Counted from the stretch's first letter, positions 35,690 through 48,301 are shown. The stretch: 64,000 nucleotides of DNA from Tigriopus japonicus (GCA_010645155.1 CM021322.1:5933542-5997541); one strand, 5' to 3'. The notes: generated by a model not told the origin, from the sequence alone. Translations and numbers: made by a program.

Positions 35690-36105
35690 TTACTCTGGAT
35701 CCCAAACTCTTTGATTTGATTGAGCTAAAGGCTATAACTATCTCCTTCCTTTCGCTCATAAAACTGTCAATCCAAGTCAGGACCTTACCCTGGACCCCAA
35801 ACTCTTTGAGTTGATCAAGCAAAAGACCATGATCTACCTTATCAAAAGCCTTGACAAAGTCAGATAGACTACATCCACTGACTTATGACTTTCAAGCCCA
35901 TCAATAATCTGCTCAATATGGTCAACCAGTTGGGTTACTGTACTAAAATGAGCTCGAAACCCATGCTGTCTTGGAGGAATGATATCATGGGCTTCCAAAT
36001 AATTTACAAGCTTGGACTTCATGATCTTCTGAAAAAAATTTTGCCATACTGGAGATCAGTGAAATGGGCCTATATTTACTAGAGTTGGATTTGAGGAAGT
36101 TGTGA
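35690..36105 (-). pseudogene. LINE RT fragment
   Basis: Minus strand: SSKYRPISLISSMAKFF, then PRQHGFRAHFSTVTQL, then after a frameshift DFVKAFDKVDHGLLLDQL. These are RT blocks of a jockey/CR1-group LINE. It is truncated at both ends. Confidence 0.8.
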
Positions 36106-36109
36106 TTAT

Positions 36110-38225
36110 ACCATGTGATTCCCTTGAAAACAGCAAGAAAAGGCAAAGAGGGTTTTAAGGGCTTTTTTGGCATATTTCTTCTTTACAATCAACATCGAAG
36201 AAAATTTTGCAAATGTGCGATCAGTTTTTAGTTCTAGGTCATTTGGCAAGGATAAATGTAAAAAAATATAAGCAAAAAAACTTAAAACCTTCCACCAATT
36301 TCGAATTGGAACATGAAAAGAACTCATTGGCACAAGCAATTGCCCATTTATATAAGAGCACATCGAATGCTTGCCTATGTTTAAATGTTCGGTGCATTCC
36401 TTTAAACCTTCAAAAAGCTTCTTCGCTGGCAATTCGATCCAGCTAAGTAAAAGTTTTGAAATTTTCGACATTCAGGTCGAAAAGTAATTCAACCCAAAAA
36501 AGGCAGCTCAAAAGCTGAAACTTTAAAATCTCCTGTTGCTCAACTTTTATAAATTTGGGTCCTTACGATTAAATGTAAGCAAACTTCTTACGTTCTTCAT
36601 TGAGAGGTATTATAATTTGTAGTACTAAAATAGAAAGTTCTGTTAACTTACACTGGAAAGGCAATGGAGGCGCCTCATCTTGAAATGCACCCACTTACGT
36701 CCCAACACAAACTGACACACGTTGTCAACTGCCGCATCGCTTTATACTCATTTCCGAATTGGTCCACCAAAAGTATACATGAGCACAAGCAATTGGCCAT
36801 CTATAAAAGTAGATTAAAAGTATTCAAACAAGTCTAAAAAGGATTTTGAGACGTATATTTGAGTGGCGGCTCAAATAAAAAAAAACTTATTTGAAGGTCT
36901 AGCTTTGCTTGCAATACTCCCGAAAACCAAGCAATAATTACCAATAACGCTTTAAAAAGTAACATAAAATTCTTCCCTCAATTTCTCTATCTAATACCTC
37001 TTATCTCTCTAATATTCCGCATAAAAAGCAATGGCATGGTACCTTGTCTAATGACACAAAAACCTTTTAAAACATCAGATAAAGGACAGGCGCAGATCAA
37101 AAGTTGCAAACTTCTAGACCTTTGATTGAACTAATTCTTGAAAACTTTGTTTGAGAGCTTCTTTCCATACCTCTTGAACTGGAACCAATTGAGAATATGC
37201 TGTTCAGCTGCCAAGTCATTTCAGCTGAATTGGTCCATTATAGACCAAAAAAAGGAAACAAATGCTTCTGATTATAAATGATTTGTGTGCAGGATTATGC
37301 TTTTGGTGAGCCCGTTGAGAATACTTCAAACTCTACACAGAAAGACGGCCAGGCAAAATAATTGTTTAATGTGGTGAAAGAATCAAATCTAATTGGCCTA
37401 GTTTTAGATTAATCTAAAGGGGTTCATTCATCTTCAGGGGTTCATAAAGGAGAGATATTTGCAGCGTTTTTAAAGATCCAGCAATAAGCTTGATAAAGCA
37501 ACAAAGTTGGTTTGTCGCTTATCTTGTTGTTGATTTGATACAAGATATTAATTATTTTTGAAACCTGTCACAAAGCTCAATGCTCAAAATGTAATATTGT
37601 ATGCATCGTTTACACTTTTTATTGTAAATTTCGTTCATTTGATTGCATTGAGATACTTCCCGAATTTCATTTTTGTTCTGCTGTCTTATGTTCTTTTCTA
37701 TCAGTAGAAATCGTGTTCAATAACCATCTTTACTACATACGCGTTTCCGAAAGCGATCGGAGGCTAACCTCAAAACCTTATGACTAGAGCGGCCGAAAAT
37801 ATTTAATTAAATATAAAGTATTTAATTTAAATATTTTGCGTTTTTGAGCAGCTTTTAAATATTTGGGCCTATTCTTACAAAATTAAAGGAAAATTCTCTT
37901 TTTTCATTGCAATATTTCAAGAATCTCCATAATTTCAGTAAATCTTTTGAAATTTTGACAAAAAATCTGACCTTTCCAAAGACTGCATAGCCAAAATCTT
38001 CCGATTTTTTTCGATTCTTTTTGAGGGGAATAGGCAAACTCAAATCAAAAATATGCGTGGTAAATAAATATTTTGGTCAGCTTGGCCTCGAAAATTACTT
38101 TAAGCTCAAATTTTTTATCCCGCTACAAGGAATGGGTTTCCCTGTAAAGAGAGTTAATGATTAATATAGTTTAAAAAATTACTGTTTATATGAAATTTGA
38201 TCTGCCAATGAGTTACTGTTGGCAG
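36110..38225. other. Intergenic, no gene seen
   Basis: AT-rich with only short chance frames. A partly repeated phrase (GCACAAGCAATTG) occurs near 36330 and 36785. 37795-37845 is an AT-rich palindromic stretch. Confidence 0.5.
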
Positions 38226-38340
38226 ATCTGTACAACCCTTGAATAGTGGGTTGGTCAGGAATAGTATTTAAAAATTTGTCCAATCCTACATTAAATGCTG
38301 TTAGAGGATCAGCTCCTACATATTCCCGACGAAGGTTGAC
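38226..38340. repeat. LINE 3'-end fragment repeat
   Basis: Matches 23290-23410 (GCTGTTAGAGGATCAGCTCC core). On the minus strand it corresponds to the LINE C-terminal tail. Confidence 0.65.
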
Positions 38341-39126
38341 AATTTAAGTAACCAAATGAAACCAAAAGTTTCTTCAGAAAGAGGGTTTAATATCAAATGG
38401 AAGTCACATCAAACAAAAATGTCTACTAAAGGTGTTTCTAATTCCAAAATTGACCATTACATCAAAGTTTGCTAGTGCCCAATTTTGGACACAAACTAAA
38501 TGTTTTAAGCCTATGTATACCTAGATGTCTTTGCTTTGGAAGGCAGAAAATGGCACGTTCAAATATAGTAAGATTTCAGACCAAGCAGGATTCATTTTAC
38601 AAAAAATATAAACATTTTGTTTATTTTTTTGTTATTTCCGGCCACTTTCGGCCACTTTTGAATATGGCCGAGGAAATATTTTTCTCTCGGCCACCAGATC
38701 TCAAATTCGGCCACTTTTGCACAAAAGTGGCAGAGGATTCGGCCACCTGGCAACCCTGATTCCGAATGTACCCATCTCGAAACCCGCAACCCGCTCCTTC
38801 TAGGTCCGGATTTTGACCCATCAGCTGTCTCTGCCTGGCTGGCTGGTGAAGCACTCTCCTTCTTCAGGGGAGCTCACTCGTGAACGGTGACGAAATTGAG
38901 TTTTCAAAATACCGACTCACTACTCGAAATACTAATAAATTCACAAGTTTGATCTCACCACCAATGAAAGCACACCCAATTAGAATTCAAACAACCATTC
39001 ATTTAACTCTAGGCACATTTTCAAGACCCCAAAAAGGGCTCAGAATCCCGTTTAAAACAAGAACCGATCCCACAAAAAGTCGCCCCGGTCGAACGGCCCT
39101 GGAATAGCGCAGGAACCATTGTACTC

Positions 39127-39265
39127 TAGGACGGATTTCAAAAATACACACTGGGTCCGATCACTGTACTAAAATGTGAGGTTTTTGCAACAAATATATT
39201 GATCCGTTGAATTTCCATTGTACTAATCGGACCCAGTGCGTATTTTGAAAGTAATCCTGGCTTGA
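39127..39265. repeat. Short hairpin repeat
   Basis: Arms around ACACTGGGTCCGAT (39146-39162) and ATCGGACCCAGTGCG (39219-39233) are inverted copies of about 45 bp, separated by ~45 bp. Probably a tiny MITE. Confidence 0.6.
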
Positions 39266-39764
39266 GCCATCCTTGAATAGCGTCAGTACACCTTCAATAA
39301 CAAGGGGTTCAACTAGTGATGGGGGGCATACAAGAGATTGAGCAAGCTGTACTGGCACAGTGCTTGGGCTTGCCGAAGCTTGGCATAGCTTGGGTGTCTG
39401 TACAAGTACTTTTCCCAGCTAACATGTTTGCCAAATTTGCTATAAACAAAGAATAAACTTGCCATCTGAATTTCACTAAACCAGGCTGATTCAGCTAAAT
39501 AGGGCCCTTATCTTTAAAAGGATGCATTTTTAAGAAAATTACACACTTCAATTCTCTCACACGGGGAAATGCAAAAGCTTTCGAAAATCCTAAAAAAGAT
39601 TTGGCATCATTTACTATTTCATGCCAGCAACTCTGAGTGAACGAGCTTGTTCTGGAAGTGTGACTTCTAAATCTTGGTCTTGATTGGCCTCAAAAGTGCA
39701 TTCATGTGTGGCCTAGAACCGAAACTTAAAGAAAACATGGTTTTGCAAATGCTATCCAAATTAA

Positions 39765-40240
39765 ACTCTTTTTGGTAGTGGTGACGATGTGAGGTCCGGA
39801 CGAAAGAACAACAAAGCAGCGTTGCCAGATATTTCCAAAACAATAGTTTCAAATTGTAAAATGGCAAATGCCAAGAATAGCACGTTTTCTCATTTATAAC
39901 ATGTTCCACTTTCAAAACAGTTACAAAAACATCTTTATCTATTGACCTAATAAAAGTTCTTGATTACTAGATTCTCAATGTCCATATTCCAGAATTAATG
40001 AGTAGTTTTGATCTCACATTCCTTATTTGGAGATAATCTAGAACGTTTAAATTGCTTTAAATCAATTCTTCCGGGTTCCAAATTTGTTTGCTCAAGTGCC
40101 AGTCATGGCATACACAATTTGTTTCTATCAAACCGAATTTGGCCTTTTTCTTGGTATTTTTTGGCATGACTAGTTCGAATAGTTCTGGCAACACTGGTTC
40201 GCTCTTTGGACCGGACCTCACATCGTCACCATTACCATAT
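39765..40240. mobile_element. Hairpin MITE, ~85-bp inverted arms
   Basis: GTGACGATGTGAGGTCCGG at 39780 and its reverse complement ending at ~40232 begin arms that continue inward (CAGCGTTGCCAGA / TCTGGCAACACTG). No coding sequence inside. Confidence 0.65.
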
Positions 40241-41720
40241 TTTTTGTATCACTTCCACTGTTTATTGCTAAATTATTAAGGTCATTCTTAAGATCATTGA
40301 AAATGCAACTTGACATTTTTTTTCTTCTAAGTCACACTGCACGTATCTTAACTCTTCCAAGAGCAACTGCCGGCAACTGCATCTTCCAATGTTCCTTGAG
40401 CTTGCCAAGGGTATTGGTGTATTGCCCAAGAAATGCTTGTCAACAACTTGTGCCTGGGTGTCTGTGATGACTCATTACTTGCCCAAGTCACATCACTAGG
40501 TTCAACATAAGGTTGCAGCTTTCTCCACCACAGTACTGCGCCAATTGAGTTTCACTAGATACACTAAGATAGATATTGGCATTCGTAGGCTAACACACGG
40601 TGCCGATGATTTACGCTAGTGATTGGTCAAGAGCATTCAGTTTAACATTCAGCTAATTCTATCTAACGAAGTTCAACAACAAACCAGAGTACTTCTTCTT
40701 TGTTGATTTTGTAGTGATCTGACCGGGTGCTGGGGTTGCCAATTTTCTTAAGTGAAATCACATTCCCCACTGTCTACCAGCCTTCATAACCAGGTTTTTT
40801 TCTTTAAGAAGCGACAAAAGGCAAGGCAACCCTGACTTTCGTGACTTCTGAGCAGGGTTGCAAATCAACCTCAAATTCGTGTTTGCTCATACACCAGAGC
40901 AAAGCACCCATTCTCTAAGAGGTAACCCTACCCTGCCACCTCCCGTGAAAAAACTTGCGCAAGCCGAGATTTCACATCACTGAGATTTTGTTGTCAATCA
41001 CCCGATCATGTGAATTAATCGGCCCCTGTTTAAACTCCACACTAGTTGAAATTCACTTTTTGCATATCGGGTTAATACCTTAGACACATTTCCAGCAGAC
41101 TTGAGGATTTTCAATAACCAAACTGCCCTATCAGATGAGCGAAATAGTTTAGATGTGTTTCTTAGAAGAAAAGGTTCCTTTAATCAAGAACTTCGGCTTC
41201 CCGCATGATGAATGACGTCACAGACAATCTGTGCCTGGTCGGGCAATCATAGATTTGAATGCCAATCACTGCCTTCTAGTATTTCTAAGTTTCACGATTC
41301 GGCCCCGATTCACGACATCTGATGGCAGAATGCGCAAAACCGTTGGTGTAAAAGTTGAAAAATAGTAAAGCCATATTACTAAGTTTGAATGGCTTTCATC
41401 CCACCCCAAGGCTTTAAAAAATCCGGCCATTAGGTGAAAATTATAGATATTTGTACTGAAATTTGATGTTAACATTTTAAAATATCATATATTTGACTTA
41501 TTACAATGTTATTGCAAGTTTTAAGTACTAGCTTTTAGATCTACTATCAGTCACCCTTAAAAGAACAAAGCGATGAGAGAGAAAAGGAGAAGCCCCACTT
41601 TTCCCTTCTCTTGCATGACTCAGAAGCAGCTATTTTCGTTCTCATTCTTGCCGCTTGTCTCTAGCCGCTTTTCTTTTGCTATTTTCGTGCCCTTCCATGC
41701 GGTGAAGCGGTCGAGAATTT
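40241..41720. other. Intergenic, no gene seen
   Basis: No supported coding region, RNA gene or long repeat. Short frames only. Confidence 0.5.
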
Positions 41721-41721
41721 G

Positions 41722-42880
41722 GCCTGTTTTTCCTCAATTTGACAAACAATCTTCTCTTTTGGGTGGTTTTCAACCCAAAATTAAATCATCTTAGGCACTG
41801 ATGTCTTCGTGAAGGTCTTTCAATCAATTGATCCAACTTGAAAAAGTTGCCAGGGGGTAAATTTCAGGCTGTTATACTGAACCATACACTCTCACTTGTC
41901 CCTTTAATTGCTGCACAAAACAATTACTAAATGCCTGTTTTTCCTCAATTTGACAAACAATCATCTCTTTTGGGTGGTTTTTAACGAGAATTTAAATAAT
42001 TTTAGGCACTGATGTCTTCGTGTAGGCCTTACAATCAATTGATCCAATTTGAAAAAGTTGCCACCGGGATAAATGTCAGGTTGTTATACTGAACCATACA
42101 TTCTCACTTGTCCCTTTAATTGTAACACAAAACAATTACTAAATGCCTGTTTTTCCCTAATTTGACAAACAATTGTCTCATTTAAATGGTTTTCAACAAG
42201 AAATTGAATTATTTTTGATACTGTTCCGAAGGGTGAAATAAATGGAAGAACTTTTAATTCTTTTCGTAAAAGTTCATCAAGGATGAAATAAAGGAGGAGC
42301 TTCATTTCTATTGGTTGCAGTTCATCAAGAATGAAATTCTTGAAATATCCTCAACTTATATTGGTTGAATTTGATTAAGAATGAAATTTAAGGCGAAGCT
42401 CCATATCTATTGGTTAAGGATTTTCAAGGATGGAATTAATAGAATAAGCTTCATTTCTTTTAGTTACAGTTAATCAATGATGAAATTATTGAAATAACCT
42501 TTATTTCCATTGGTTGAATTTGATCAAGGATGAAATTTAAGGCGGAGCTTCATTTCTATTGGCTGAGGTTTTTCAAGAATGAAAATAAATAGAATAAACT
42601 TCATATCTTTTAGTTGAGGGTGATCACTATAAATAATATAAATCTCTTCATTTTGGGCTTTCACACAATGATTGGAAATTAAAAGCGTTGCCAGCGGGAA
42701 AAATTTGAGCCTTTTATACTGAACCACACACTTTCAATTGTTCCTTTTAATGCTGCACAAAACAATTACTGAATGCCTGTTTTTCCCCAATTTTGCATAC
42801 AATCATCTGTTTTGGGTGGTTTTCAACGCGAAATTGAATAATTTTAGGCACTAATGTCATCGTGTAGGCCAAGTACCCCT
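41722..42880. repeat. Satellite-like array, ~209-bp unit, with an inner ~60-120-bp repeat
   Basis: Units beginning TGCCTGTTTTTCC start near 41722, 41932, 42143 and 42774. Each carries GACAAACAAT or a variant, TTAGGCACT and, where complete, ATACTGAACCA...AAACAATTACT. Units 1 and 2 are complete. Unit 3 is interrupted by a second series (42240-42620) of repeats built on TTGGTTGA...GAATGAAATT. Confidence 0.8.
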
Positions 42881-43093
42881 GAAAGGGAGAAAATGTAACT
42901 TCGCCCGATCCCCTTTTGGTTTATACACAGGAGGGTCCAAAACTCTCCCCTTCATTTAGATTGACTCCCGCGGCTTTCATGATTTGAAAACTCGTTCTTT
43001 CTGCTCAAAACGGGACATGAGGCAGTCTACTCACGGGCTGCTACTCATTCTCAGTCAGTCAGCATTCTTCTTTTCCCATAAGCACTAGCCACC

Positions 43094-43589
43094 TGATGAG
43101 ATATCAAGAGTACGTTTATTTCAATACGCAGTTTCCCGGCCTGGCTCGCCAGGAAAATTCATTGTACTAGTTGATCTAAACAAACTTTTTGGACAACATA
43201 GTGATGATCTCGGGCCGAGAGATAGACTTAAAAGCATATCAACTCTGTGTGTCTCCAGGCATTTAGAGGAACGTTTGGCCTTCATTTTCAACGAATAATC
43301 AAAACTGCATGATTTTTGTCGATGTCAGACTTCAAAATACCAACGTGTGAATCTGTGCTTGTGCTCCAACTTTATGTGCACGAGATCGAGACGACACCAA
43401 ATAATCGTCTTGCCCCTAATCACGAATGTTTAGATCAAAGTCGGACAGCGTCAGGAAAGTGCCCATATGGAGTCGGAGAAGAAGTGGTTGGACAAAGAGG
43501 TAGAACGAGAATAACGGTATTGGAAGAGGTAGGGAAAAAGTACGTTTAGGAAGGAGAAAGGTAGAGGGCGTTGAAGGGAATACTTATCA
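43094..43589 (-). repeat. 3' LTR of the 43-kb gypsy element (496 bp)
   Basis: Shares its first ~40 and last ~120 bases with the right LTR. The middle ~340 bases (about 43135-43467) have no counterpart there. The intact reading frame next to it suggests a recent copy. Confidence 0.85.
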
Positions 43590-43600
43590 TCTCCCCCCTA
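43590..43600 (-). promoter_or_regulatory. Polypurine tract of the 43-kb gypsy element
   Basis: Minus strand TAGGGGGGAGA immediately upstream of the 3' LTR: the plus-strand priming site. Confidence 0.85.
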
Positions 43601-43634
43601 AAGATGGCAGCAGAAGACATTGAATTTATTAAGA

Positions 43635-46600
43635 TTAAAATTTGAATCGGACTGTCTTCTGAATGGAGCGAGTACTACGACGAAGAAGGGGTTTGTTCGT
43701 GGGTCCAGGGTCGCCATTGGGATCGGAGGAACATCTTTCCATCTTAATTGCTCGAAGGTGTTTCCGATTTCGGATCGAGGTTCGGCCATCGATTTCGACG
43801 TCATAAGAACGGCCGTCTTTCCGAGCATGGATGATGAGACCCGAGCGATTCCATTTTTTGCTTCGGGGATCCTGAATCAAAACAGTGTCGTGAGGTTGGA
43901 GCGGTTTGAGCGTGGTGGTGTGAGTGTCGAATCGGTCTTTGACCTTTTCACGCTCCTCCCCACGGCGAATGAGGGCTTGGCTCCAAGCTTGGTCAGACAA
44001 GCGATTGTAGTAGGCCGGGTGACCGGGAATGCGGGTACGGAGGCCACGACCGAAAAGCCATTGGGCTGGGCTAAGTCCATCGGTTCTTGGCACGTTTCGC
44101 CAGGCCAAAAGCGCTTGACGAAAGGCTCGCCAATCATTGCCATGCTTTTGGAGCAAGGTTTTCATGGCCTTTACCGCGGATTCGGCATGGCCATTGGAAG
44201 CGGGATGGTAGGCCGACGAGAGCTCGTGATCGATGTGGGTCCGGCGGCAAAATTCGCCGAAGTCTCCACGAAATTGCGGTCCACCGTCGGAGCGTAATCG
44301 CTGAGGGATACCATAATCCACGAACCAGTCCTCCAAAATGTGATTGATGGTTCCGGTGTCCAATCGCGAAAGTCGTGCCACGCACGGCCAACCCGAAAAT
44401 CGATCGACCATGATCAGGTAATGAACGCCGGCACTGTGAAATAGATCCACTGAAATGGCTTCAAATGGACGGATGGCGGTAGATTGGATGAGCGGCTCTG
44501 GAGATTGACTCGGTCGAAATTCTTGACATTGAGCGCATGAACTAATGACCTGCTCAATGTCATTGTTCATGCCTGGCCAAAAGTAGAGGCTACGGGCCAG
44601 ATCGCGGGTCCGGCGGATGCCTTGATGGGACTGGTGAAGGTCACGGAGAATGTTGGGACGAGATTGCTTCGGAAGAAGGATCCGATGGCCTTGAAGCACC
44701 AGAAGGCCGGTATCGGGGTCCAATGACAAGCTGTCCCATTGCTTGGAAAGCATTTTGGCCGGATGAGATTGGGGTAAGTATTTAGGTGAATTACCGGCGA
44801 GGAATGTCGAAATAACGGCTTGATAATTTATATCCTCTTTAGCTTGAGCGGCAATGGAAAAGAGGGCTGCATCTGAGCTGGATTCCATCTGAATGGCGGA
44901 CAAGAGGATTGAGGAAGAGGGCTCAACGAGTGAATCGTCATCCTGGACATTTTCATCCTCAAATAGGGGATACCGCGAAAGCGTGTCGGCAATCCGATGA
45001 TTTTTGCCTGGAATCCATTCTATATTAAAGGTATATCCAGCGGTCTTCATCAAGATGCGTTGAAGGCGCGGGTTGTCCACGGCTGCCAGATTCGAGCCTT
45101 TGAAGATGCCCAATAAAGGACGATGATCGGTAATGACGGTGAATTGCATGCCTGCGAGATACATTCGACAGTGCATAATCGCCCATTGCACCGCTAGTGC
45201 TTCCAATTCGCACACGGCGTAACGTGTTTCAGCCTCTTTCAGGTATCGCGATCCACACTGGATTAAATTGGATTGGCCATCTGGACGGGTTTGAAGAAGG
45301 GCGTATCCCAGGCCTTTGAGGCGTGACGCATCGGTCAGAAGAGAGGTCGGAAGAGAGGGATTGAAATGAGCCAAGACAGGGCCATTGGGATTGGTGAGTA
45401 TGGTCTTGACTGCTTGAAATGCCTCTTGGTGTTCGGGTAACCACTGATAGGCAATGTCCTTCTTCAACAGATTGCGTAATGGTTGAGAAGCGTGGGCTAA
45501 ATCCGGAACAAAGTGTCCCAGTTGGTTGGCCAAACCTAAGAATGATCGAAGATCTGTCAAATTGGCAGGAGCCGGGAACTTCGATATTGTGGCCACCTTG
45601 GATGGATCCGGACTGACTCCATCTCGACTTATGATGTAGCCAGCGAATTTAACTGAAGATCCAACTTGAGCTTTGTCTTTGGAGAGGGTAATATTGTGGT
45701 CTTGACAGCGTTGAAGAACGGCTTTGGTTTTCTGGATGAGATCTGCTTTGGATTCCCCACAAATCAAGATGTCATCCACGATTTTTCGGACACCAACTAG
45801 GCCAGAAAGGGCCCGATCTCCTCTCGCACAGAACTCATCCCCCGATGCGTTCAATCCCATAGGGGCTCGGCAAAAGCGGTATCGACCAAACGGCGTGAGG
45901 AAGGTTGTGAGCTGTTTGGATTTTTCGTCAAGTTCGACTTGCCAATAACCCTTGACAGCATCAAAGACCACGAACCAAATAGAATTGGGTGGAATGGACG
46001 TGATGATGTCCATGGCTGTCGAAAACGGATGAATGGGCCTCTTCACAAATTTGTTGAGACCCGTGTAATCCACAACAATTCTCACAGAGCCATTTGCCTT
46101 GGGGACAACGAGGCATGGGCTGACCCAATCAGATGGTTCCGTCACGCTCTCCATGATACCAGAGGAAGTCATGAAGTTCAATTCCTCCTTTGTCATCTCT
46201 TGATAAGCAAAGGGGATATTGCGAGCCACATTCACACGGGTGGGTGTAATTGGGATGTCATCTCGGAGGTGGATGACCATGGGGTCCCCTTTCATGGGCT
46301 TCAATTCTTGGGAGGAATCAAAAACGGATTGAAATTCTTCCATGAGTGCCTTGATGCAATCTTCAATTTCGTTTCCAGGGACTTCAGGAGAGGAAGAACG
46401 GATCTGGACGAGTGAAGAGACCACATCCTTTGAATGGACATCCTCAGGGAGAAAAGGAAATGTCGTGGGGATCATTCCCAGATCAATCATTGCATGCCAA
46501 GAAATGAGAAGTTGACCATGGAGATCTGGAGTCACGTAAGCGGTAACTGACGTCTCGTATTTTCCCAAATGAGTAATTGTTAGATCCACGGCACCATAAC

Positions 46601-48083
46601 ATCGCATCTTTGAATTGTTTGCAGCCCGAATGGAGCGGGATCTGGACTTGTCAACCTTGATGCCGTAAGTCCGTGTAAGATCGGCAGAGATCAACGTCTC
46701 TGTTGCACCAGTATCGGGCAAAATGTCCATTCGGAAAGGAGTGCCAATTGGAGGAAAGATATGGACAACGGTCGTTGGAGTGGGACGGGCTTTGAGCATG
46801 TCAACCCGGATGATCGAAGAATTGATGGGGTCCATGGGTTTGGATGGTACACGATCCCTAGATTTGGACCTCCCACGCCAAAGTTGTCCTCCAGCACAAA
46901 CAGAGGCAAAATGACCAGGTTTTTGGCACTTGCTACAAGTCTTGTTGAGAGCTGGACAATGCTCTCTCGATTTTCCTCCACGGTGAGTTTTATTGCCACA
47001 TCCCACGCATTTGCCTTGGAGAGGATTAGATTTCGACGATTGATCAGTTTTTTGAGATGGTTTGGGTTTAAATTTCGATCGTTTGTAGGAGGACGTGGCC
47101 GCAATCATGGTTGGGGAAGGTTTATCCACGATGGATTTCTCCACGACGTTAGCGGATTCCCACGCCATTGCGGTCCGATAAAGATCACGGGAAGGGTCGG
47201 ATTGACGAAGAAATTCTTCGCGCAATTTACGGTCGGAATTCCCAGTGACCAAACGAAGAATGAAGAGGTCGTCCTCCTTGATCTTCGATAATTCAGCTTC
47301 CTGGCCCTCCAATTGCAACCGAAGGTACCAGTCGCTGAATTTTTCACCAGGCTGCTGGTCACACCGAAAAAAATTGTAACGGCGGGTAAGCAATGGGATG
47401 TGTTGAACGAAAATTTCCCGTAATTTGGCAACGCATCCACCGTTCCCAAGGACTGGTGTGTCTTCTTTTACCTTGATGGAAAGCATCTGCTGGAGTTTAA
47501 GTTCCAGACAAGATCGAAGGTATCCTTGCTGTTCCTCAACAGGGAAGGTGTCCATGTGATTGGAGGAATAAAACAAGTTGAAACTCGTGTTCCATGAACG
47601 AAACTCTGCCAATGTGCAAGATGCAGACAGCCTCTCGGGTTTTAATGCCAGGTTAATCTTGGGGATAGACCGAGTAGATGAGATGCTTGTTGCGGGTGGA
47701 TCAGCCCTGATATGAGTGCGGATTCCGTTGGAAGTCTTGAGGACGCGCTCACGAAGCTTGGACATCTTATTCGAGAATTGGGTAAGAAGGGAATCCTCTT
47801 TCGTGAACGTTTCAGGATCCAAGGTTGTGGTAGAGTCCACAAGCGTTTCCTCCAGACTGTTGAAGGCAGTCTCCACCTTGGTGAAGAGGTCATCAATCCT
47901 CTTAAGGATGGATATGTCGAAGTCGGACGAGGTCAACGAATCCACATCGGAAAGGAAGGAGTCACACGCGTTCAAATGTCGAGTGAAGACGCTCCTCCTA
48001 GAGATCAACGATTGTTTGATCACGTCCATAGTTGAAGATATTACGTACAAAGAGTCGTGGGTGTGGTGGAATGATCGAACCAC
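43635..48083 (-). CDS. Gypsy gag-pol polyprotein, 1482 aa, intact
   Basis: Single uninterrupted frame. Gag comes first, with a CCHC knuckle (CSKCQKPGHFASVC, ~385). The protease has DTGAT at ~456. The reverse transcriptase has VVDYTGLN (~670), FDAVKGYWQ and an IVDDIL catalytic box (~768; the usual form is YVDD). The RNase H contains TDASRLKGLGYAL and ends before LSRYPL. The integrase has an H-H-C-C finger (HQSHQG...CAQC, ~1150) and a D,D,E core including SDGGPQF (~1266). Gag and pol are fused in one frame. All catalytic residues I can see are present, so the copy could be active, but I cannot show that it is. Confidence 0.95.
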   Translation of the reverse strand: MVRSFHHTHDSLYVISSTMDVIKQSLISRRSVFTRHLNACDSFLSDVDSLTSSDFDISILKRIDDLFTKVETAFNSLEETLVDSTTTLDPETFTKEDSLLTQFSNKMSKLRERVLKTSNGIRTHIRADPPATSISSTRSIPKINLALKPERLSASCTLAEFRSWNTSFNLFYSSNHMDTFPVEEQQGYLRSCLELKLQQMLSIKVKEDTPVLGNGGCVAKLREIFVQHIPLLTRRYNFFRCDQQPGEKFSDWYLRLQLEGQEAELSKIKEDDLFILRLVTGNSDRKLREEFLRQSDPSRDLYRTAMAWESANVVEKSIVDKPSPTMIAATSSYKRSKFKPKPSQKTDQSSKSNPLQGKCVGCGNKTHRGGKSREHCPALNKTCSKCQKPGHFASVCAGGQLWRGRSKSRDRVPSKPMDPINSSIIRVDMLKARPTPTTVVHIFPPIGTPFRMDILPDTGATETLISADLTRTYGIKVDKSRSRSIRAANNSKMRCYGAVDLTITHLGKYETSVTAYVTPDLHGQLLISWHAMIDLGMIPTTFPFLPEDVHSKDVVSSLVQIRSSSPEVPGNEIEDCIKALMEEFQSVFDSSQELKPMKGDPMVIHLRDDIPITPTRVNVARNIPFAYQEMTKEELNFMTSSGIMESVTEPSDWVSPCLVVPKANGSVRIVVDYTGLNKFVKRPIHPFSTAMDIITSIPPNSIWFVVFDAVKGYWQVELDEKSKQLTTFLTPFGRYRFCRAPMGLNASGDEFCARGDRALSGLVGVRKIVDDILICGESKADLIQKTKAVLQRCQDHNITLSKDKAQVGSSVKFAGYIISRDGVSPDPSKVATISKFPAPANLTDLRSFLGLANQLGHFVPDLAHASQPLRNLLKKDIAYQWLPEHQEAFQAVKTILTNPNGPVLAHFNPSLPTSLLTDASRLKGLGYALLQTRPDGQSNLIQCGSRYLKEAETRYAVCELEALAVQWAIMHCRMYLAGMQFTVITDHRPLLGIFKGSNLAAVDNPRLQRILMKTAGYTFNIEWIPGKNHRIADTLSRYPLFEDENVQDDDSLVEPSSSILLSAIQMESSSDAALFSIAAQAKEDINYQAVISTFLAGNSPKYLPQSHPAKMLSKQWDSLSLDPDTGLLVLQGHRILLPKQSRPNILRDLHQSHQGIRRTRDLARSLYFWPGMNNDIEQVISSCAQCQEFRPSQSPEPLIQSTAIRPFEAISVDLFHSAGVHYLIMVDRFSGWPCVARLSRLDTGTINHILEDWFVDYGIPQRLRSDGGPQFRGDFGEFCRRTHIDHELSSAYHPASNGHAESAVKAMKTLLQKHGNDWRAFRQALLAWRNVPRTDGLSPAQWLFGRGLRTRIPGHPAYYNRLSDQAWSQALIRRGEEREKVKDRFDTHTTTLKPLQPHDTVLIQDPRSKKWNRSGLIIHARKDGRSYDVEIDGRTSIRNRKHLRAIKMERCSSDPNGDPGPTNKPLLRRSTRSIQKTVRFKF

Positions 48084-48282
48084 AGATGAGATCCGTGAAA
48101 GATGTGCGGGGCCTCAGGATGATGAGGGCACAAACGAATCGGAGAAGGACGGGTTCCACGTGAGGAGTGATCCGTGAAAGATGTGCGGGGCCTCGGGACG
48201 GAAGAGGGCACAAACGAATCCACGAAGGAACAGTTCCACCTGGATGAATGTGATCCAGAGGGGTGGAAGATGGGGCGAAAGT

Positions 48283-48301
48283 CCTTAAAACTGCTGCGCC
48301 A
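48283..48301 (-). promoter_or_regulatory. Primer-binding site of the 43-kb gypsy element
   Basis: The minus strand directly after the 5' LTR reads TGGCGCAGCAGTTTTAAGG, starting with the required TGG. The tRNA is not identified. Confidence 0.75.

Noticed and set aside
38590..38760. GGCCACTTT-rich stretch as a hairpin transposon
   Set aside because: Repeated GGCCAC motifs and a small palindrome are present, but I could not define paired ends.
43620..44297. 225-codon plus-strand frame opposite gypsy pol
   Set aside because: Antisense shadow of the integrase region.
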